This document shows positions 51,443 through 60,398 of a DNA stretch of 64,000 nt, one piece after another. Each line of letters opens with the position of its first letter. The stretch's first letter is position 1. Position numbers and translations under genes: made by a program. Source of the DNA: Streptomyces violascens (lineage in GTDB: Bacteria; Actinomycetota; Actinomycetes; Streptomycetales; Streptomycetaceae); contig NZ_BMUA01000008.1 of the NCBI RefSeq assembly GCF_014649955.1, positions 1 through 64,000 on the forward strand, read 5' to 3'. Under the pieces are notes generated by a model, which saw nothing but the letters and a program-made list of their open reading frames with translations, searched no databases and was not told the DNA's origin.

Positions 51443-53524
51443 CTACTTGATCAGCACCTTGAAGATCTTGTCCGAGCCGGCTCCCCCCGACCCGTTGTTG
51501 TCACCATTCGTGGTCGAGAGCCAGAACGCGTCCTCTCCCGGCACCTTGGTGACCGTACGCAGCCGGCCGTACGAGCCCACGTAGTACGCCGTCGGTGTAC
51601 CCACGTTCTCCGTGTCACCCGTGATCGGGATGCGCCAGAGACGCTCGCCCTTGAGGGCAGCCATGTAGACGACGTTGCGGACGATGGCGATGCCGCTGGG
51701 CGAGGCCTGGCCGGTGGGCCAGCTGGCCTTCGGGTTGGTCATTCCGGCCGTGCTGCATGAGCCCTCACACGTCGGCCACCCGTAGTTGGCACCCGGCTTG
51801 ATGAGGTTCAGCTCGTCCTTCTTGCTGTCGCCGAACTCGGCTTCCCACAAACGGCCGTTGCGGTCGAACGCGAGGCCCTGCGGGTTGCGGTGCCCGTAGC
51901 TGTAGACGTAGTTGTTGAACGGGTTGCCCGGGGCCGGCTTGCCGTCCGTGGTCATGCGCAGGATCTTGCCGTTGAGGGAGTTCTTGTCCTGGGCGAGGCT
52001 GGGCGTCTGGGCCTCGCCGGTCGAGGCGTACAGGTAGCCGTCGGGACCGAAGGCGAGGCGTCCGCCGTTGTGGTACCGGTTCTTCTTGATCCCCTGGAGC
52101 AGCACGGTGTAGTTGTCGAGAGCGCTCCCGTTGTACGTCATGCGCACGACGCGGTTGCCTTCCGCCGCGGTGTGCATGAAGTACACATAGTGGTTGGTGG
52201 CCCACTTGGGGTCGACGGCGACGCCGAGCAGACCGCCCTCACCGTCGGTGGTGACCGCGTTGGGAACGCTTCCCACCTGCGTCCTGGTCCCGTTCGGTGT
52301 CACCTTGTACACCTTGAAGCTGTCCCGCTCGGTGACCAGCGCACTGGAGCTGTCCGGCATCCAGTAAGTACCCCATGGAATGGTCCAGTTGCTGGAGAGC
52401 GTGGTGATGGAGGACGGGACTCCGCCGTCGGTCCGGCAGGTGGCCGTGGTGAAGGACACCGCGTTGCCGGGTGGTGACACATTGCCGCCCGCATCCTTGG
52501 CGACCACGGTCAGCGAGTACGGGCTGTCGCAGGCGAGGCCGGTCAGGGTGGTGCTGGTGCCGGGCGGGTTGCCGGTGACCGCCTTGTAGACGTTGTCACT
52601 GCTGCGCACCTCGTAGGAGGTGACACCCTTGTCGTCCGTGGAGGCGCCCCACTTCAGGTCCACGCTGTTGGCCGTGACGTTGGACGCGGTGAGGGTGCCG
52701 GGCTTGGTGGGCGGGGTGGTGTCGGTGCTGGGCAAGGTGGTGCAGTCGACCGCGGGGCTGGCCTGCGAGACGTTGCCGGCCGCGTCGCGGGCGAGCACCG
52801 TCAGGTTGTAGGTGGTGTGGGGGGTGAGCCCGGTGAGGTGGTCGGATGTGAGGCTCCCGTCCACCTCGTTGATCTTGTTGCCGTGCTCGTAGACGTCGTA
52901 CTTCGCGACCCCCACATTGTCGGTAGAGGCGCCCCAGCTCAGCGTGAGAGCGCTCTCGGTGACTGCCGAACAGGTGGGTGCACCGGGCGGGGTGGGGGCC
53001 TGGGTGTCGCCGCCCGATGCCCCGTCGAAGTCGATGTAGTCGATGTTGGCGAGGCCGTCGGCGGTGGTCGAGGCGAGGCGGATCCTGTTGCTGCCCGCCT
53101 TGACCGCCACCGTCAGGGTGGAGTCGGCCCATGTGTCCCAGTTCGCAGTGGCGTCGAAGGCGCGGGCGGCGGATACGACCGTGCCGTTGACCGACACGTC
53201 GGCGGGACGGTTGGCCCCCGTGCCGTTCGCGTAGCGGATGGCGATGGCGGCGTTGCCCGCGGCGGCGGCGTTGACGGTGACCTCGACATAGGCGCCGACC
53301 GCATTGTTGGAGTTGACGAATCCGCTGCCGGAGTAGTTCTTGTGGTTGGTGTCGACGGTGCTGCCGGTCGAGCGGGTGCCGTTCTCCGCCTCGTAGCGGG
53401 TGGGCGCGGCGGAGGCCGGCTGCGGCGCCGCCTGCACCAGGCCCGCGCACAGCAGCAGCACGGCGGCCGCGGCCACCTTCCGGGCCCGGCCTCTCGCAGG
53501 ACGTGGGGGTGTTGCGAGACGCAT
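51443..53524 (-). CDS. Secreted PQQ-dependent sugar dehydrogenase with CBM and two FN3 domains
   Basis: A 693-residue protein. It has a signal peptide (1-40), a CBM35/6-like carbohydrate-binding domain (~42-170, TRYEAENGT … IDYIDFDG), two fibronectin type III domains (~177-265, ~270-360) and a six-bladed GDH-like beta-propeller (~372-693) with GLLGVAVDPKWA, NGGRLAFGPDGYLYASTGE and YGHRNPQGLAFD. The fold is that of soluble PQQ glucose or pyranose dehydrogenases (AA12-like), which oxidise sugars such as L-fucose. It ends the GH18-GH8 operon (11-bp gap) and needs the PQQ made by the genes at 61.7-64 kb. Confidence 0.9.
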   Translation of the reverse strand: MRLATPPRPARGRARKVAAAAVLLLCAGLVQAAPQPASAAPTRYEAENGTRSTGSTVDTNHKNYSGSGFVNSNNAVGAYVEVTVNAAAAGNAAIAIRYANGTGANRPADVSVNGTVVSAARAFDATANWDTWADSTLTVAVKAGSNRIRLASTTADGLANIDYIDFDGASGGDTQAPTPPGAPTCSAVTESALTLSWGASTDNVGVAKYDVYEHGNKINEVDGSLTSDHLTGLTPHTTYNLTVLARDAAGNVSQASPAVDCTTLPSTDTTPPTKPGTLTASNVTANSVDLKWGASTDDKGVTSYEVRSSDNVYKAVTGNPPGTSTTLTGLACDSPYSLTVVAKDAGGNVSPPGNAVSFTTATCRTDGGVPSSITTLSSNWTIPWGTYWMPDSSSALVTERDSFKVYKVTPNGTRTQVGSVPNAVTTDGEGGLLGVAVDPKWATNHYVYFMHTAAEGNRVVRMTYNGSALDNYTVLLQGIKKNRYHNGGRLAFGPDGYLYASTGEAQTPSLAQDKNSLNGKILRMTTDGKPAPGNPFNNYVYSYGHRNPQGLAFDRNGRLWEAEFGDSKKDELNLIKPGANYGWPTCEGSCSTAGMTNPKASWPTGQASPSGIAIVRNVVYMAALKGERLWRIPITGDTENVGTPTAYYVGSYGRLRTVTKVPGEDAFWLSTTNGDNNGSGGAGSDKIFKVLIK
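52118..52129. promoter_or_regulatory. Near-palindrome GAGAGCGCTCCC
   Basis: A one-base variant of GAGAGCGCTCTC inside the sugar-dehydrogenase gene. Listed because the exact palindrome recurs in this region; function at this position is uncertain. Confidence 0.3.
52946..52957. promoter_or_regulatory. Palindrome GAGAGCGCTCTC (intragenic)
   Basis: An exact 12-bp palindrome within the sugar-dehydrogenase gene. It resembles LacI-type operators of Streptomyces sugar regulons. Confidence 0.4.
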
Positions 53525-53535
53525 ATGATCCTCCG

Positions 53536-54819
53536 TCAGGAACCTTGTGGCACCCAGTAGTCACCGGCCGCCACGATCATGGACTGGAGCTGCACGCTGG
53601 CGCCGTAGTAGAGCTTCGGATCCACCGGAGAGGCGGCCAGCTTGCTCCAGAGCGCGTCGAGCCAGGCCTGGGAGCCGGGGTCGGTGAGCGCGGCGACGGC
53701 GAAGGGCGCGGTGAAGGCCATGTCCTTGCCGCTGTCGAACGTCGAACCGTTGAGGTGGTAGCCGGTGACGATCTTGCCGGGGTCGCCGCCGGTCTTGCTC
53801 TTGATCCAGCCGTTGAGCTTGCGCGCCGAAGCGAGCGAGGCGGCATCCCCACTGGTCACCGCGTCCGCGCCGATTCGCCACGCGTCGCGGCAGGCGTTCC
53901 ATCCGTAGTCGCCGTCGTGGGCGGATTCGAGCACCTTGCCCGGGGCGGGCTTGGGCGTGCTGTTGGTGTTGACGACGAAGTCGGCCAGCAGGCCGGTATT
54001 CGAGGCGTACTTGGACTGCTGAGAGGTGATCAGCTTCTGATGCGCGACGCGCACGGTGTCCCATGTCCCGTCGCCCGTCGCCGACTTGAAGGCCCGGAAG
54101 TGATCGGCCATCCAGTCCGAGGAGCGCGAGATCCAGTAGTGGGACTCGCCGGAGGTCGACCAGTCACCGAGCAGCATCAGGTGCGTGGTGGGATTCACCT
54201 CGCTCTTCTTGATGGCATTGATGTGCTTGACGGCGAGGCTCTTGTAGTCGTACGTCCCCGAGCTGCCCCACTGCCTGTCGGCGAGCAGCAGCCCGTAGGC
54301 GACGTCGAGGTCGCCGTCGGTCGCCGAGTCGGAGCCGTCGACACTCTTGCAGGACTTGTCCTGCTCGGCGGCGAGCAGCCCGGAGTTGTTCGACGAGGGG
54401 TGGGCGAGGACGTACTTGACCATGCCGTCGAAGATCTTCTTGGCATCGTTGTCGGCGCCCGCCATCAGCGCGGTGACCACCATGCCGTATCCCTGGCCCT
54501 CCCCCACATAGGGGTGGTCGGCGTCCGGCGAGAGCGTCTCGTACCAGCCGTTGCCGCAGTTCTGCTTCACGAACGCGGCCTTCCACGCCTCGTACGTGTC
54601 GATCACTTGCCGGTCGATCGCCGCCTGACTGCCGGACGGCTTCAATACCCCGTCCGCGTAAGGGATTTGATGGCTTCCGAAGGGGATGGCGGGACCGCTC
54701 GGTGCGGCGGTGGCATACGACGCCGCCGTCGCATACGGTGCGGCCGTCAGGGCGCCCGCGATGAGGCCCGCCGTCGCGGCAAGGGCCGAGAGCGCTCTCC
54801 TGCGCTGCTGATGCGTCAT
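53536..54819 (-). CDS. Secreted glycoside hydrolase family 8 enzyme
   Basis: A 427-residue protein with a long hydrophobic N-terminal signal region (residues ~10-40) and an (alpha/alpha)6 GH8 domain. Catalytic signatures are VGEGQGYGMVVTALMAG (general acid Glu) and SATDGDLDVAYGLLLADRQWG (GH8 hallmark with the Asp). GH8 members are endoglucanases, chitosanases, lichenases or xylanases; specificity cannot be read here. Located between the GH18 gene (12-bp gap) and the PQQ dehydrogenase (11-bp gap), so one operon. An exact GAGAGCGCTCTC lies within the first dozen codons. Confidence 0.9.
   Translation of the reverse strand: MTHQQRRRALSALAATAGLIAGALTAAPYATAASYATAAPSGPAIPFGSHQIPYADGVLKPSGSQAAIDRQVIDTYEAWKAAFVKQNCGNGWYETLSPDADHPYVGEGQGYGMVVTALMAGADNDAKKIFDGMVKYVLAHPSSNNSGLLAAEQDKSCKSVDGSDSATDGDLDVAYGLLLADRQWGSSGTYDYKSLAVKHINAIKKSEVNPTTHLMLLGDWSTSGESHYWISRSSDWMADHFRAFKSATGDGTWDTVRVAHQKLITSQQSKYASNTGLLADFVVNTNSTPKPAPGKVLESAHDGDYGWNACRDAWRIGADAVTSGDAASLASARKLNGWIKSKTGGDPGKIVTGYHLNGSTFDSGKDMAFTAPFAVAALTDPGSQAWLDALWSKLAASPVDPKLYYGASVQLQSMIVAAGDYWVPQGS
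54788..54799. promoter_or_regulatory. Palindrome GAGAGCGCTCTC at the GH8 start
   Basis: An exact palindrome 20-31 bp inside the GH8 gene, close enough to the start codon to act as a repressor site or roadblock. Confidence 0.45.
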
Positions 54820-54831
54820 GTCGGCCCGCCC

Positions 54832-55848
54832 TCAGCCCGCGTACTGGGAGACGATTTTCGTGAAGGCGTACGGGGACTGACCGACCCCGCTGCACGAGTC
54901 GCCGGCGCTCCCGCCCCCGGAGCACAGCCGGTCGCGGTTGACCGCCCAGAACGTGAAGCGTGCCATGTGGTGCTGCTTGGCATAGCCGAGCATGGTCTGG
55001 AAGTCGCCGGTGGTGACGGTCTCGTCGGACTCGTCGGTCTTGCCGTTCATGGAGGACACACCGATGTGCCGGTAGGCGGCGTCGTCGCTGTAGCCGTAGG
55101 CGCTCTTCACCGCGGCCTTCAGGCCTTCGAGAGCGCTCACCGTGGCCGAGCCCATCGACCCGCTGTGGCTGCCGAAGTCGAACGGCATGATCGTCCAGCC
55201 GTCGTTGGCGAGCCCGGCGGCCGCCCCCTTCTTGATCAGGTCCTTGCCGTTGGAGTCGGGCCCGCTCGGCGTCGCCCCCATGGTCACGTAGGTGACGATG
55301 CCGGGGTTGTTGGTCTTGACGATCTTCAGCGCACTCACCACCCGCTGCCGCACGGTGGCGTTCGAGAACTCGGTGTCCTCGATGTCGATGTCGAGCGCCT
55401 TCAGGTGGTACGCGTTGATCACCTTCTGGTACGCGCCCGCGAGCGCCGAGGCGCTGGAGCACTTCTCGCCGAGCTTGTTGCCGCTCCAGCCGCCGACGGA
55501 CACGACCACGTCGCCGCCCGCGCCGCGGATGGACTTGATCGCGCTCTCGTCGGAGCCGCCGGTCAGCGCGCGCGAACCGTCCCACTTCGGGTTGCAGCCG
55601 CCGTCGGACAGGATGAAGGCGAGCGTGAACCACTTGACGCCGGTCGCCGCCATGACATCGGTGGGCTTCTGCGGATTGCCCCAGCCGAGGTATTCGTACG
55701 GGGCGACCGCCATGGCGCCGGACGCGGCGGCCGCCTGCGGGGCATCGGCCGCACCGGCCTGGGGGACGGCGGCGATCAGGGGCAGGAGCAGACAGCCTAC
55801 GCCTGCGAGGGCCGCGGTGAGGCGGCGCGGGGGTACGACAGTGTGCAC
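54832..55848 (-). CDS. Secreted GH18 chitinase-like enzyme
   Basis: A 338-residue protein with a signal peptide (1-33). The GH18 barrel shows VVVSVGGWSG and the catalytic LDIDIEDTEF (DxxDxDxE form with the acid Glu). The TIMPFDFGSHSG and ARFTFWAVNRDR blocks match bacterial GH18 chitinases that lack extra binding modules. First gene of the GH18-GH8-dehydrogenase operon. A palindrome upstream (55985) and GAGAGCGCTCAC in the gene (55129) suggest sugar control. Confidence 0.9.
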   Translation of the reverse strand: MHTVVPPRRLTAALAGVGCLLLPLIAAVPQAGAADAPQAAAASGAMAVAPYEYLGWGNPQKPTDVMAATGVKWFTLAFILSDGGCNPKWDGSRALTGGSDESAIKSIRGAGGDVVVSVGGWSGNKLGEKCSSASALAGAYQKVINAYHLKALDIDIEDTEFSNATVRQRVVSALKIVKTNNPGIVTYVTMGATPSGPDSNGKDLIKKGAAAGLANDGWTIMPFDFGSHSGSMGSATVSALEGLKAAVKSAYGYSDDAAYRHIGVSSMNGKTDESDETVTTGDFQTMLGYAKQHHMARFTFWAVNRDRLCSGGGSAGDSCSGVGQSPYAFTKIVSQYAG

Positions 55849-55984
55849 GGGGGGGTTCCTTCCGTGGGGCTTACGGAGGCCTGCGGGATTGGTTGCCGGG
55901 GATTGCTCGAGGGGGTGCCGGGTGCGCGCGGGGCTACGGGGAACTTCGGGGTTGCGGAGCCGCTCAGGACCCCACAGCCGCCGC

Positions 55985-56003
55985 GTTAGGAAAGCTTCCT
56001 AAC
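55985..56003. promoter_or_regulatory. Palindromic operator GTTAGGAAAGCTTCCTAAC
   Basis: An 8-bp perfect inverted repeat around AGC, 137 bp upstream of the GH18 start, in the only sizeable intergenic region of this block. It is shaped like the operators found before actinobacterial CAZyme genes; I cannot name the regulator. Confidence 0.6.
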
Positions 56004-56104
56004 CATCACTGCATCGCAGCGCCTGGAGCGCTTGGTGTCAATGACTCGCGCGGGACCAAATCGCTTTACCTGTACACGAGTTGGGCCTTGGGGGGCAGGC
56101 GCTC

Positions 56105-57928
56105 TCAGCTCCGGTGCGGGCCAGGGGCGCGGGCCGGCCCGGGCGACGCGTAGGCGCTCCCGAGCCATGCCTCGTCGATCCGCAGCCGCTTGTAGCGGGC
56201 GGTGTCCGTCGAGGCCGCGTACGTGCTCGTCACCTCCAGGCGGACGTGTCCGGTGGAGACGGCCGGGATGTCGATGAAGGCGACTCCCCGCGCGCTCGGC
56301 AGGGTGCCGGACTTCACCGGGCTCCCCCAGTTCTTGCCGTCCGCGCTGACGTACACCTTGTAGCCCTTGATCCGCGCCGACTGCTCGGTGTCGGAGCGCG
56401 CGTAACTCACCGAGTCCTCACGCTGGTTGATGCCGAGAAAGCGAACGGTCTTCGCCGCATCCAGGTTGAAGTCGAGCCGCACCGGGAGGGTCTTGCCGCT
56501 GTCCCAGTACGTGAGGTAATCGCCGTCCGCGGCAGCCGCCGCGCCATGCCCGCTCGCCGAAGCCGAAGCGCTCATGGTGTAGTCGGCCGGGGCGATGATC
56601 CCGGTGCGCCCCTTCGTGGTCACCTTCAGGACGGTGTCGTAGGGATCCCATCCGGACAGGCCCGTGAGGCTGAGCGTGCCGCCGGACTGGGTGTACGAAA
56701 TCTCCGCGCCCGTACGGAGGTTGGTCACCCCGGTCACCTGGTAGCCGTTGTCGCGCAGTTTGAGGGTGGAGGTACTGGGCGGGGTGATGACGTGGATGTA
56801 CTGGAGGTTCGGGTCGGTCCTGCTGATGGTGGTGACACCCTGCGCGCCGTCGTTCCAGAACCCGGGCTTGAGGCCGCCGTACAGGTAGCCGCCGCCTTCG
56901 ACGCCGTGCAGGGACTCCCAGATGGGCGCGAGGTAGCCGTCGGCGAAGTCGTTGAACGAGGCCTGGTTCGACGGGAACTTGCCGTTCACCTGGGCCGTTT
57001 CCGCCATGAGGGCCTTCACCGACGAGCCGGCGTTGGTGATCAGCCGTCCCAGGGTGAGCTTCTTGTCCACGGCAGGGTTGGAGCCGTCGTACCACCAGGC
57101 TCCGGTGGAGGGCAGCTTGAAGTCGGCCTCGGTCAGGCGGGGCTGCGCGGTGTAGAGCGCCTGCGGGTAGTCGTACGACGGCGTCATGCCCGTCTTCTGC
57201 TCGTTGCTGATCATGTCCATGATCGGCGTGTCTTCGTTGTTGTTGCTGAGCGTGTAGTTGGGGCGTTTCTGGTAGATCTGCTGGTAGAGGTTGTGGCTGA
57301 GCCAGTAGTCGTTGTCGTTGTCGATCCAGAAGCCGCCGAGGTCCGGATAGCGGTTCATGACCTCGAAGAAGTTGTCGTAACTGAACTGCCCGAAGCCGTC
57401 CCGGGTGGTCAGGTCGACCTTGCTGCCCTTGTAGGTCGAATAGCCGGCCGAGTCGAGCCACTCATGGCCTCCGTCGGCGTGCCACTGCGGGTCGTCCGTC
57501 ATGTACAGGATGGTCTTGAGGCCCTTGGCCTTGGCGGCCGCGATCAGCTCGCCGAGGAAGTCGCGCTGGGTGGAGCAGCTGCCGGGGATCTTGGAGGGCC
57601 ACGGGCGGGCGTAGCCGAGGCGGCTGTGGAAGGTGGCGAGGACGAGGTACTGGGCGTGCAGTTTCCGCGCCTCGTTCACCCAGTAGTCGGGGGTCCAGCC
57701 GCCGCCCGTGACGTCGGACTCCCAGGCGGAGCAGCTGGTGTGGGCGGGGGCGGTGCGCTCGCCCCAGTGCAGGAAGAGCCCGGAGGTGGAGGCGCGCAGG
57801 AAGTCCTGGCGCGGGTTCTGCAGATCGGCGCGGGCCGGGGCCTGCAGCGACAGTGCGCCGAGCATCAGGGCCACCACGAGCAGAAGTCTTGTGGCCAGTG
57901 GGCCGCGCCTGGCCGGGAGCGCTCTCAT
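56105..57928 (-). CDS. Secreted GH29-like alpha-L-fucosidase with F5/8-type C-terminal domain
   Basis: A 607-residue protein. GGAGGG precedes ATG 57928, whose ATGA overlaps the GH28 stop. After a signal peptide (~1-35) comes a GH29-type barrel: GLFLHWGERTAPAH, EARKLHAQYLVLATFHSRLG, YPDLGGFWIDNDND (nucleophile Asp region). A beta domain with DNGYQVTGVTNLRTG follows, then a discoidin (F5/8 type C) domain at ~460-600 (DGDYLTYWDSGKTLPVRLDFNLD … IKGYKVYVSADGKNW). Predicted to release fucose from pectic or other glycans. Last gene of the CAZyme operon. Confidence 0.8.
   Translation of the reverse strand: MRALPARRGPLATRLLLVVALMLGALSLQAPARADLQNPRQDFLRASTSGLFLHWGERTAPAHTSCSAWESDVTGGGWTPDYWVNEARKLHAQYLVLATFHSRLGYARPWPSKIPGSCSTQRDFLGELIAAAKAKGLKTILYMTDDPQWHADGGHEWLDSAGYSTYKGSKVDLTTRDGFGQFSYDNFFEVMNRYPDLGGFWIDNDNDYWLSHNLYQQIYQKRPNYTLSNNNEDTPIMDMISNEQKTGMTPSYDYPQALYTAQPRLTEADFKLPSTGAWWYDGSNPAVDKKLTLGRLITNAGSSVKALMAETAQVNGKFPSNQASFNDFADGYLAPIWESLHGVEGGGYLYGGLKPGFWNDGAQGVTTISRTDPNLQYIHVITPPSTSTLKLRDNGYQVTGVTNLRTGAEISYTQSGGTLSLTGLSGWDPYDTVLKVTTKGRTGIIAPADYTMSASASASGHGAAAAADGDYLTYWDSGKTLPVRLDFNLDAAKTVRFLGINQREDSVSYARSDTEQSARIKGYKVYVSADGKNWGSPVKSGTLPSARGVAFIDIPAVSTGHVRLEVTSTYAASTDTARYKRLRIDEAWLGSAYASPGPARAPGPHRS
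57915..57926. promoter_or_regulatory. Near-palindrome GGGAGCGCTCTC at the fucosidase start
   Basis: A one-base variant of GAGAGCGCTCTC overlapping codons 1-5 of the fucosidase gene and the end of the GH28 gene. Confidence 0.35.
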
Positions 57929-59577
57929 GCCGGTCCCTCCGGGTGGTCGAGGTGGGCCGCGTGATGCGCGGCGCGAGCTGCTCCGTCGGCGGCTTCCCGC
58001 GCACCGCAGGACTGGGTGGAGCCGGTGCCGCTGATGCGCGGGGCGCCGCCGGTGGTGTTCTTGCTGTCGGCGACGCAGTAGCCGCCGGTCACGTTCTGGA
58101 AGCCCAGGTCGTACGGGCTCTTGTCGCCGCGCTGGACGGTGAAGCGGGTGAACGTGACCGGGCCGCCGCCGTTGGCGATGACCGCGGGCCGCCCGTCGTC
58201 GGCACCGAACCGCACCGAACTGTCGGTGAAGGTGACGTGGTCGGCGTTGTGCAGGTACCAGCCGTAGGCGGGCCGGGTGCCTATGGAGTTCGGGTTGTAG
58301 TCCGTCGCGTTGTTGCTGGGCAGGGCGGTGGACATGGCGCCGGTGCCGCCCGGCAGGGTGAGGTGGACATGGGCGAACGTCACACCGTCGATGTGGTGCG
58401 TGCCGGACTCGCCCCACAGGGTCGGCGAGAAGGACGGGCTGTTGCCGGTTGCCGTGATGTCGTCGTACGTGATGCCGGAGAGGCGGCCCACACCCGGACT
58501 GTTGCCGCAGCGTTTCCTGGTCCCGGTCTTCAGCATGATCGGCGAGTGCACGTCGGTCATGGTGATGTCGCGGTAGTGGACGTCACTGATGTCGGCGCCG
58601 TCCATCGAGACCATGCCGAGCCCGGACTTGCCGGCGCCGTTGATCGTGATGCCCTGGAACTGGTAGTCGGTGAAGTCGCCGCAGGTCTCCGACCCGAACA
58701 TCAGGGCATTGCAGCACTTCGCCGACAACTTGCTGTCGTGAACGGTCACATGACCATTCATCAGCTTGGCACCGAGTGCGTAGTCGCTCTTGAAGACGAG
58801 GGCGTCGTCGTTGGCCGCGATGGTGGCGTTGGTGACGGTGACGTGTGTCGTGCTGATGATGTTCCAGCCGTCGCGGTCGCTCGCCGTGTCGATGGTGAGG
58901 TGGTCCGAGGTCACGTGTGTGCAGCCGTTGATGAGTGCGGCGAAGTGGCCGCCTCGGCGCAGGGTGATTCCGCCGCCCAGGGTGAGCCCGTCGCAGCGGG
59001 TCAGCGACAGGATCTTGTCGGCCTGGCCGGGCTTGGGGTTGCCGGTGATGAGGTTGCCGCCGCCGTCGATGACACCGGCCCCGGTGAAGCCGATGTTGGT
59101 CAGCCGGTCACCGTAGATCATCGCGTTGTGGAAGTGACTGTGCCCGTCGTCCTGGTACTGGTCGTACGGGTTGGGCTCGGGTGCTTCGTACTTACCGGCG
59201 TTCGAGCCCTTCAGGGTGGCTCCGGAGTCGAGTTCCAGCGTGACGTTGGACCTCATGCGGAGAGTGTTCTGCGACTTGTAGGTGCCCAAGGGGAACCGCA
59301 CGGTCCCGCCGCCCGCGGCGTTGGCCGCGCTGATGGCCTTGTCCACGGCGGGGCTGTCATTGGCGGAGCCGTCTCCCTTGGCGCCGTAGTCCTTGACGTT
59401 GAACTCGGGTGCGGTGTGCCTCAGTTGGGCCCCATGCGCTGGGAGCGTCACGGACGGTGCGGCGAGTGCGGAGGCCGGTAGGGCCAGGGCTGTCGCGGTG
59501 GCGGGTTGCACCAGTGCCAGTAATCCGGCAAAGATCAGCCCCACGAGTGTGGGCCTTCTTTTCGTGTATGGGCGCAT
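57925..59577 (-). CDS. Secreted GH28-type polygalacturonase / parallel beta-helix protein
   Basis: A 550-residue protein with a signal peptide (~1-40). A right-handed beta-helix follows, beginning FNVKDYGAKGDGSANDSPAVDKAISAANAAGGGTVRFPLGTY, the usual pectinase N-terminal block. The core has NCTHVTSDHLTIDTASDRDGWNI and ANDDALVFKSDY, matching the GH28 NxD/DD catalytic layout in general form, and HDSKLSAKCCNALMFGSE in place of the classic HG…. Predicted exo- or endo-acting on homo- or rhamnogalacturonan. Overlaps the fucosidase start by 4 bp. Confidence 0.85.
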   Translation of the reverse strand: MRPYTKRRPTLVGLIFAGLLALVQPATATALALPASALAAPSVTLPAHGAQLRHTAPEFNVKDYGAKGDGSANDSPAVDKAISAANAAGGGTVRFPLGTYKSQNTLRMRSNVTLELDSGATLKGSNAGKYEAPEPNPYDQYQDDGHSHFHNAMIYGDRLTNIGFTGAGVIDGGGNLITGNPKPGQADKILSLTRCDGLTLGGGITLRRGGHFAALINGCTHVTSDHLTIDTASDRDGWNIISTTHVTVTNATIAANDDALVFKSDYALGAKLMNGHVTVHDSKLSAKCCNALMFGSETCGDFTDYQFQGITINGAGKSGLGMVSMDGADISDVHYRDITMTDVHSPIMLKTGTRKRCGNSPGVGRLSGITYDDITATGNSPSFSPTLWGESGTHHIDGVTFAHVHLTLPGGTGAMSTALPSNNATDYNPNSIGTRPAYGWYLHNADHVTFTDSSVRFGADDGRPAVIANGGGPVTFTRFTVQRGDKSPYDLGFQNVTGGYCVADSKNTTGGAPRISGTGSTQSCGAREAADGAARAAHHAAHLDHPEGPA

Positions 59578-59602
59578 GCAGGTGTCTCCCCCTGATGGAT
59601 GG

Positions 59603-60391
59603 TCAGACGAGCTGGTAGCCGCGCAGGTTGGTCAGCAGCAGATATGTGTTCTGCAGGGACCCGGAGGTGTCGCCCAGGGAGCGGTAGATGCCCCACTTCG
59701 GGCGGACCCGGTCGGCGAGGAAGGTGTCGACGCCGGTCGCCGACTTGTCGATGACGGTGGTGCCGCCGCTCTTGAGGATCCAGCGCACCGAGCCCGCGGT
59801 CTTGTCGCCGACCTTGATCTGGAAGTCGACGTCGGTCCACTTGTCGTGGAGTGGATCGAGGCCGGTGCGGCCTATGAGGGTTCCGCTGATGGGGAGTTGG
59901 AGCTCGATGGTCTGCACCCCGTTCACGCGGCGCAGCGACTGCACGACGATCGGCGAGGTTCCGTTGCCGGGCTGCTTCATCTGCATGATGTGGGTGAAGG
60001 AGGTGGTGGCCTTCAGCGAGCTCGGGATGAACATGGAGTACGTGAGTCTCCAGGTCTGGCCGGGCAGCCACTTCAGGTACGAGTCGCCGTTGCGGAGCCC
60101 GGTGACCTCCTGACGCTGCCGGTCGGTCATGGTGTCACGGTCGACCGTGTGCATGGTGAAGCGGAAGTTGTCGCCCTCGGGGAGGATGTGGGGGTGACCG
60201 GCGGGGTGTGAGTCCGCCCGGTCGTCCTCGACCGTCTCGAAGGCCTTGAGCCCGCCGGTGGAGGCCGACGGCGCCCACTTCTGCTGCCATTTCTGCTGCT
60301 GGGATGCGGCATGTGCGCCGGCCCCGGGCAGTCCGGCGGCCGCCGCGCCACTCAGCGCGGCCGTGAGCAAGGTCCTGCGGGTGGGAGTCAT
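59603..60391 (-). CDS. Tat-exported polysaccharide lyase-like (heparin lyase I family fold) protein
   Basis: A 262-residue protein with a twin-arginine leader (PTRRTLLTAALSGAAAAG). A single jelly-roll domain follows: AFETVEDDRADSHPAGHPHIL, DNFRFTMHTVDRDT, GQTWRLTYSMFIPSSLKATTSFTHIMQMKQ and DKWTDVDFQIKVGD. This pattern is that of heparin-lyase-I-like/PL7-PL20-type lyases. Seven bp separate it from the GH105 stop. With GH105 acting on unsaturated sugars, a lyase partner makes sense; the exact PL family is not certain. ATG 60391 gives proper Tat placement. Confidence 0.75.
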   Translation of the reverse strand: MTPTRRTLLTAALSGAAAAGLPGAGAHAASQQQKWQQKWAPSASTGGLKAFETVEDDRADSHPAGHPHILPEGDNFRFTMHTVDRDTMTDRQRQEVTGLRNGDSYLKWLPGQTWRLTYSMFIPSSLKATTSFTHIMQMKQPGNGTSPIVVQSLRRVNGVQTIELQLPISGTLIGRTGLDPLHDKWTDVDFQIKVGDKTAGSVRWILKSGGTTVIDKSATGVDTFLADRVRPKWGIYRSLGDTSGSLQNTYLLLTNLRGYQLV

Positions 60392-60398
60392 CGGTGAG

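Noticed and set aside
53503..55989. 828-aa plus-strand ORF opposite GH8 and GH18
   Set aside because: Antisense shadow of two clear glycoside hydrolases.
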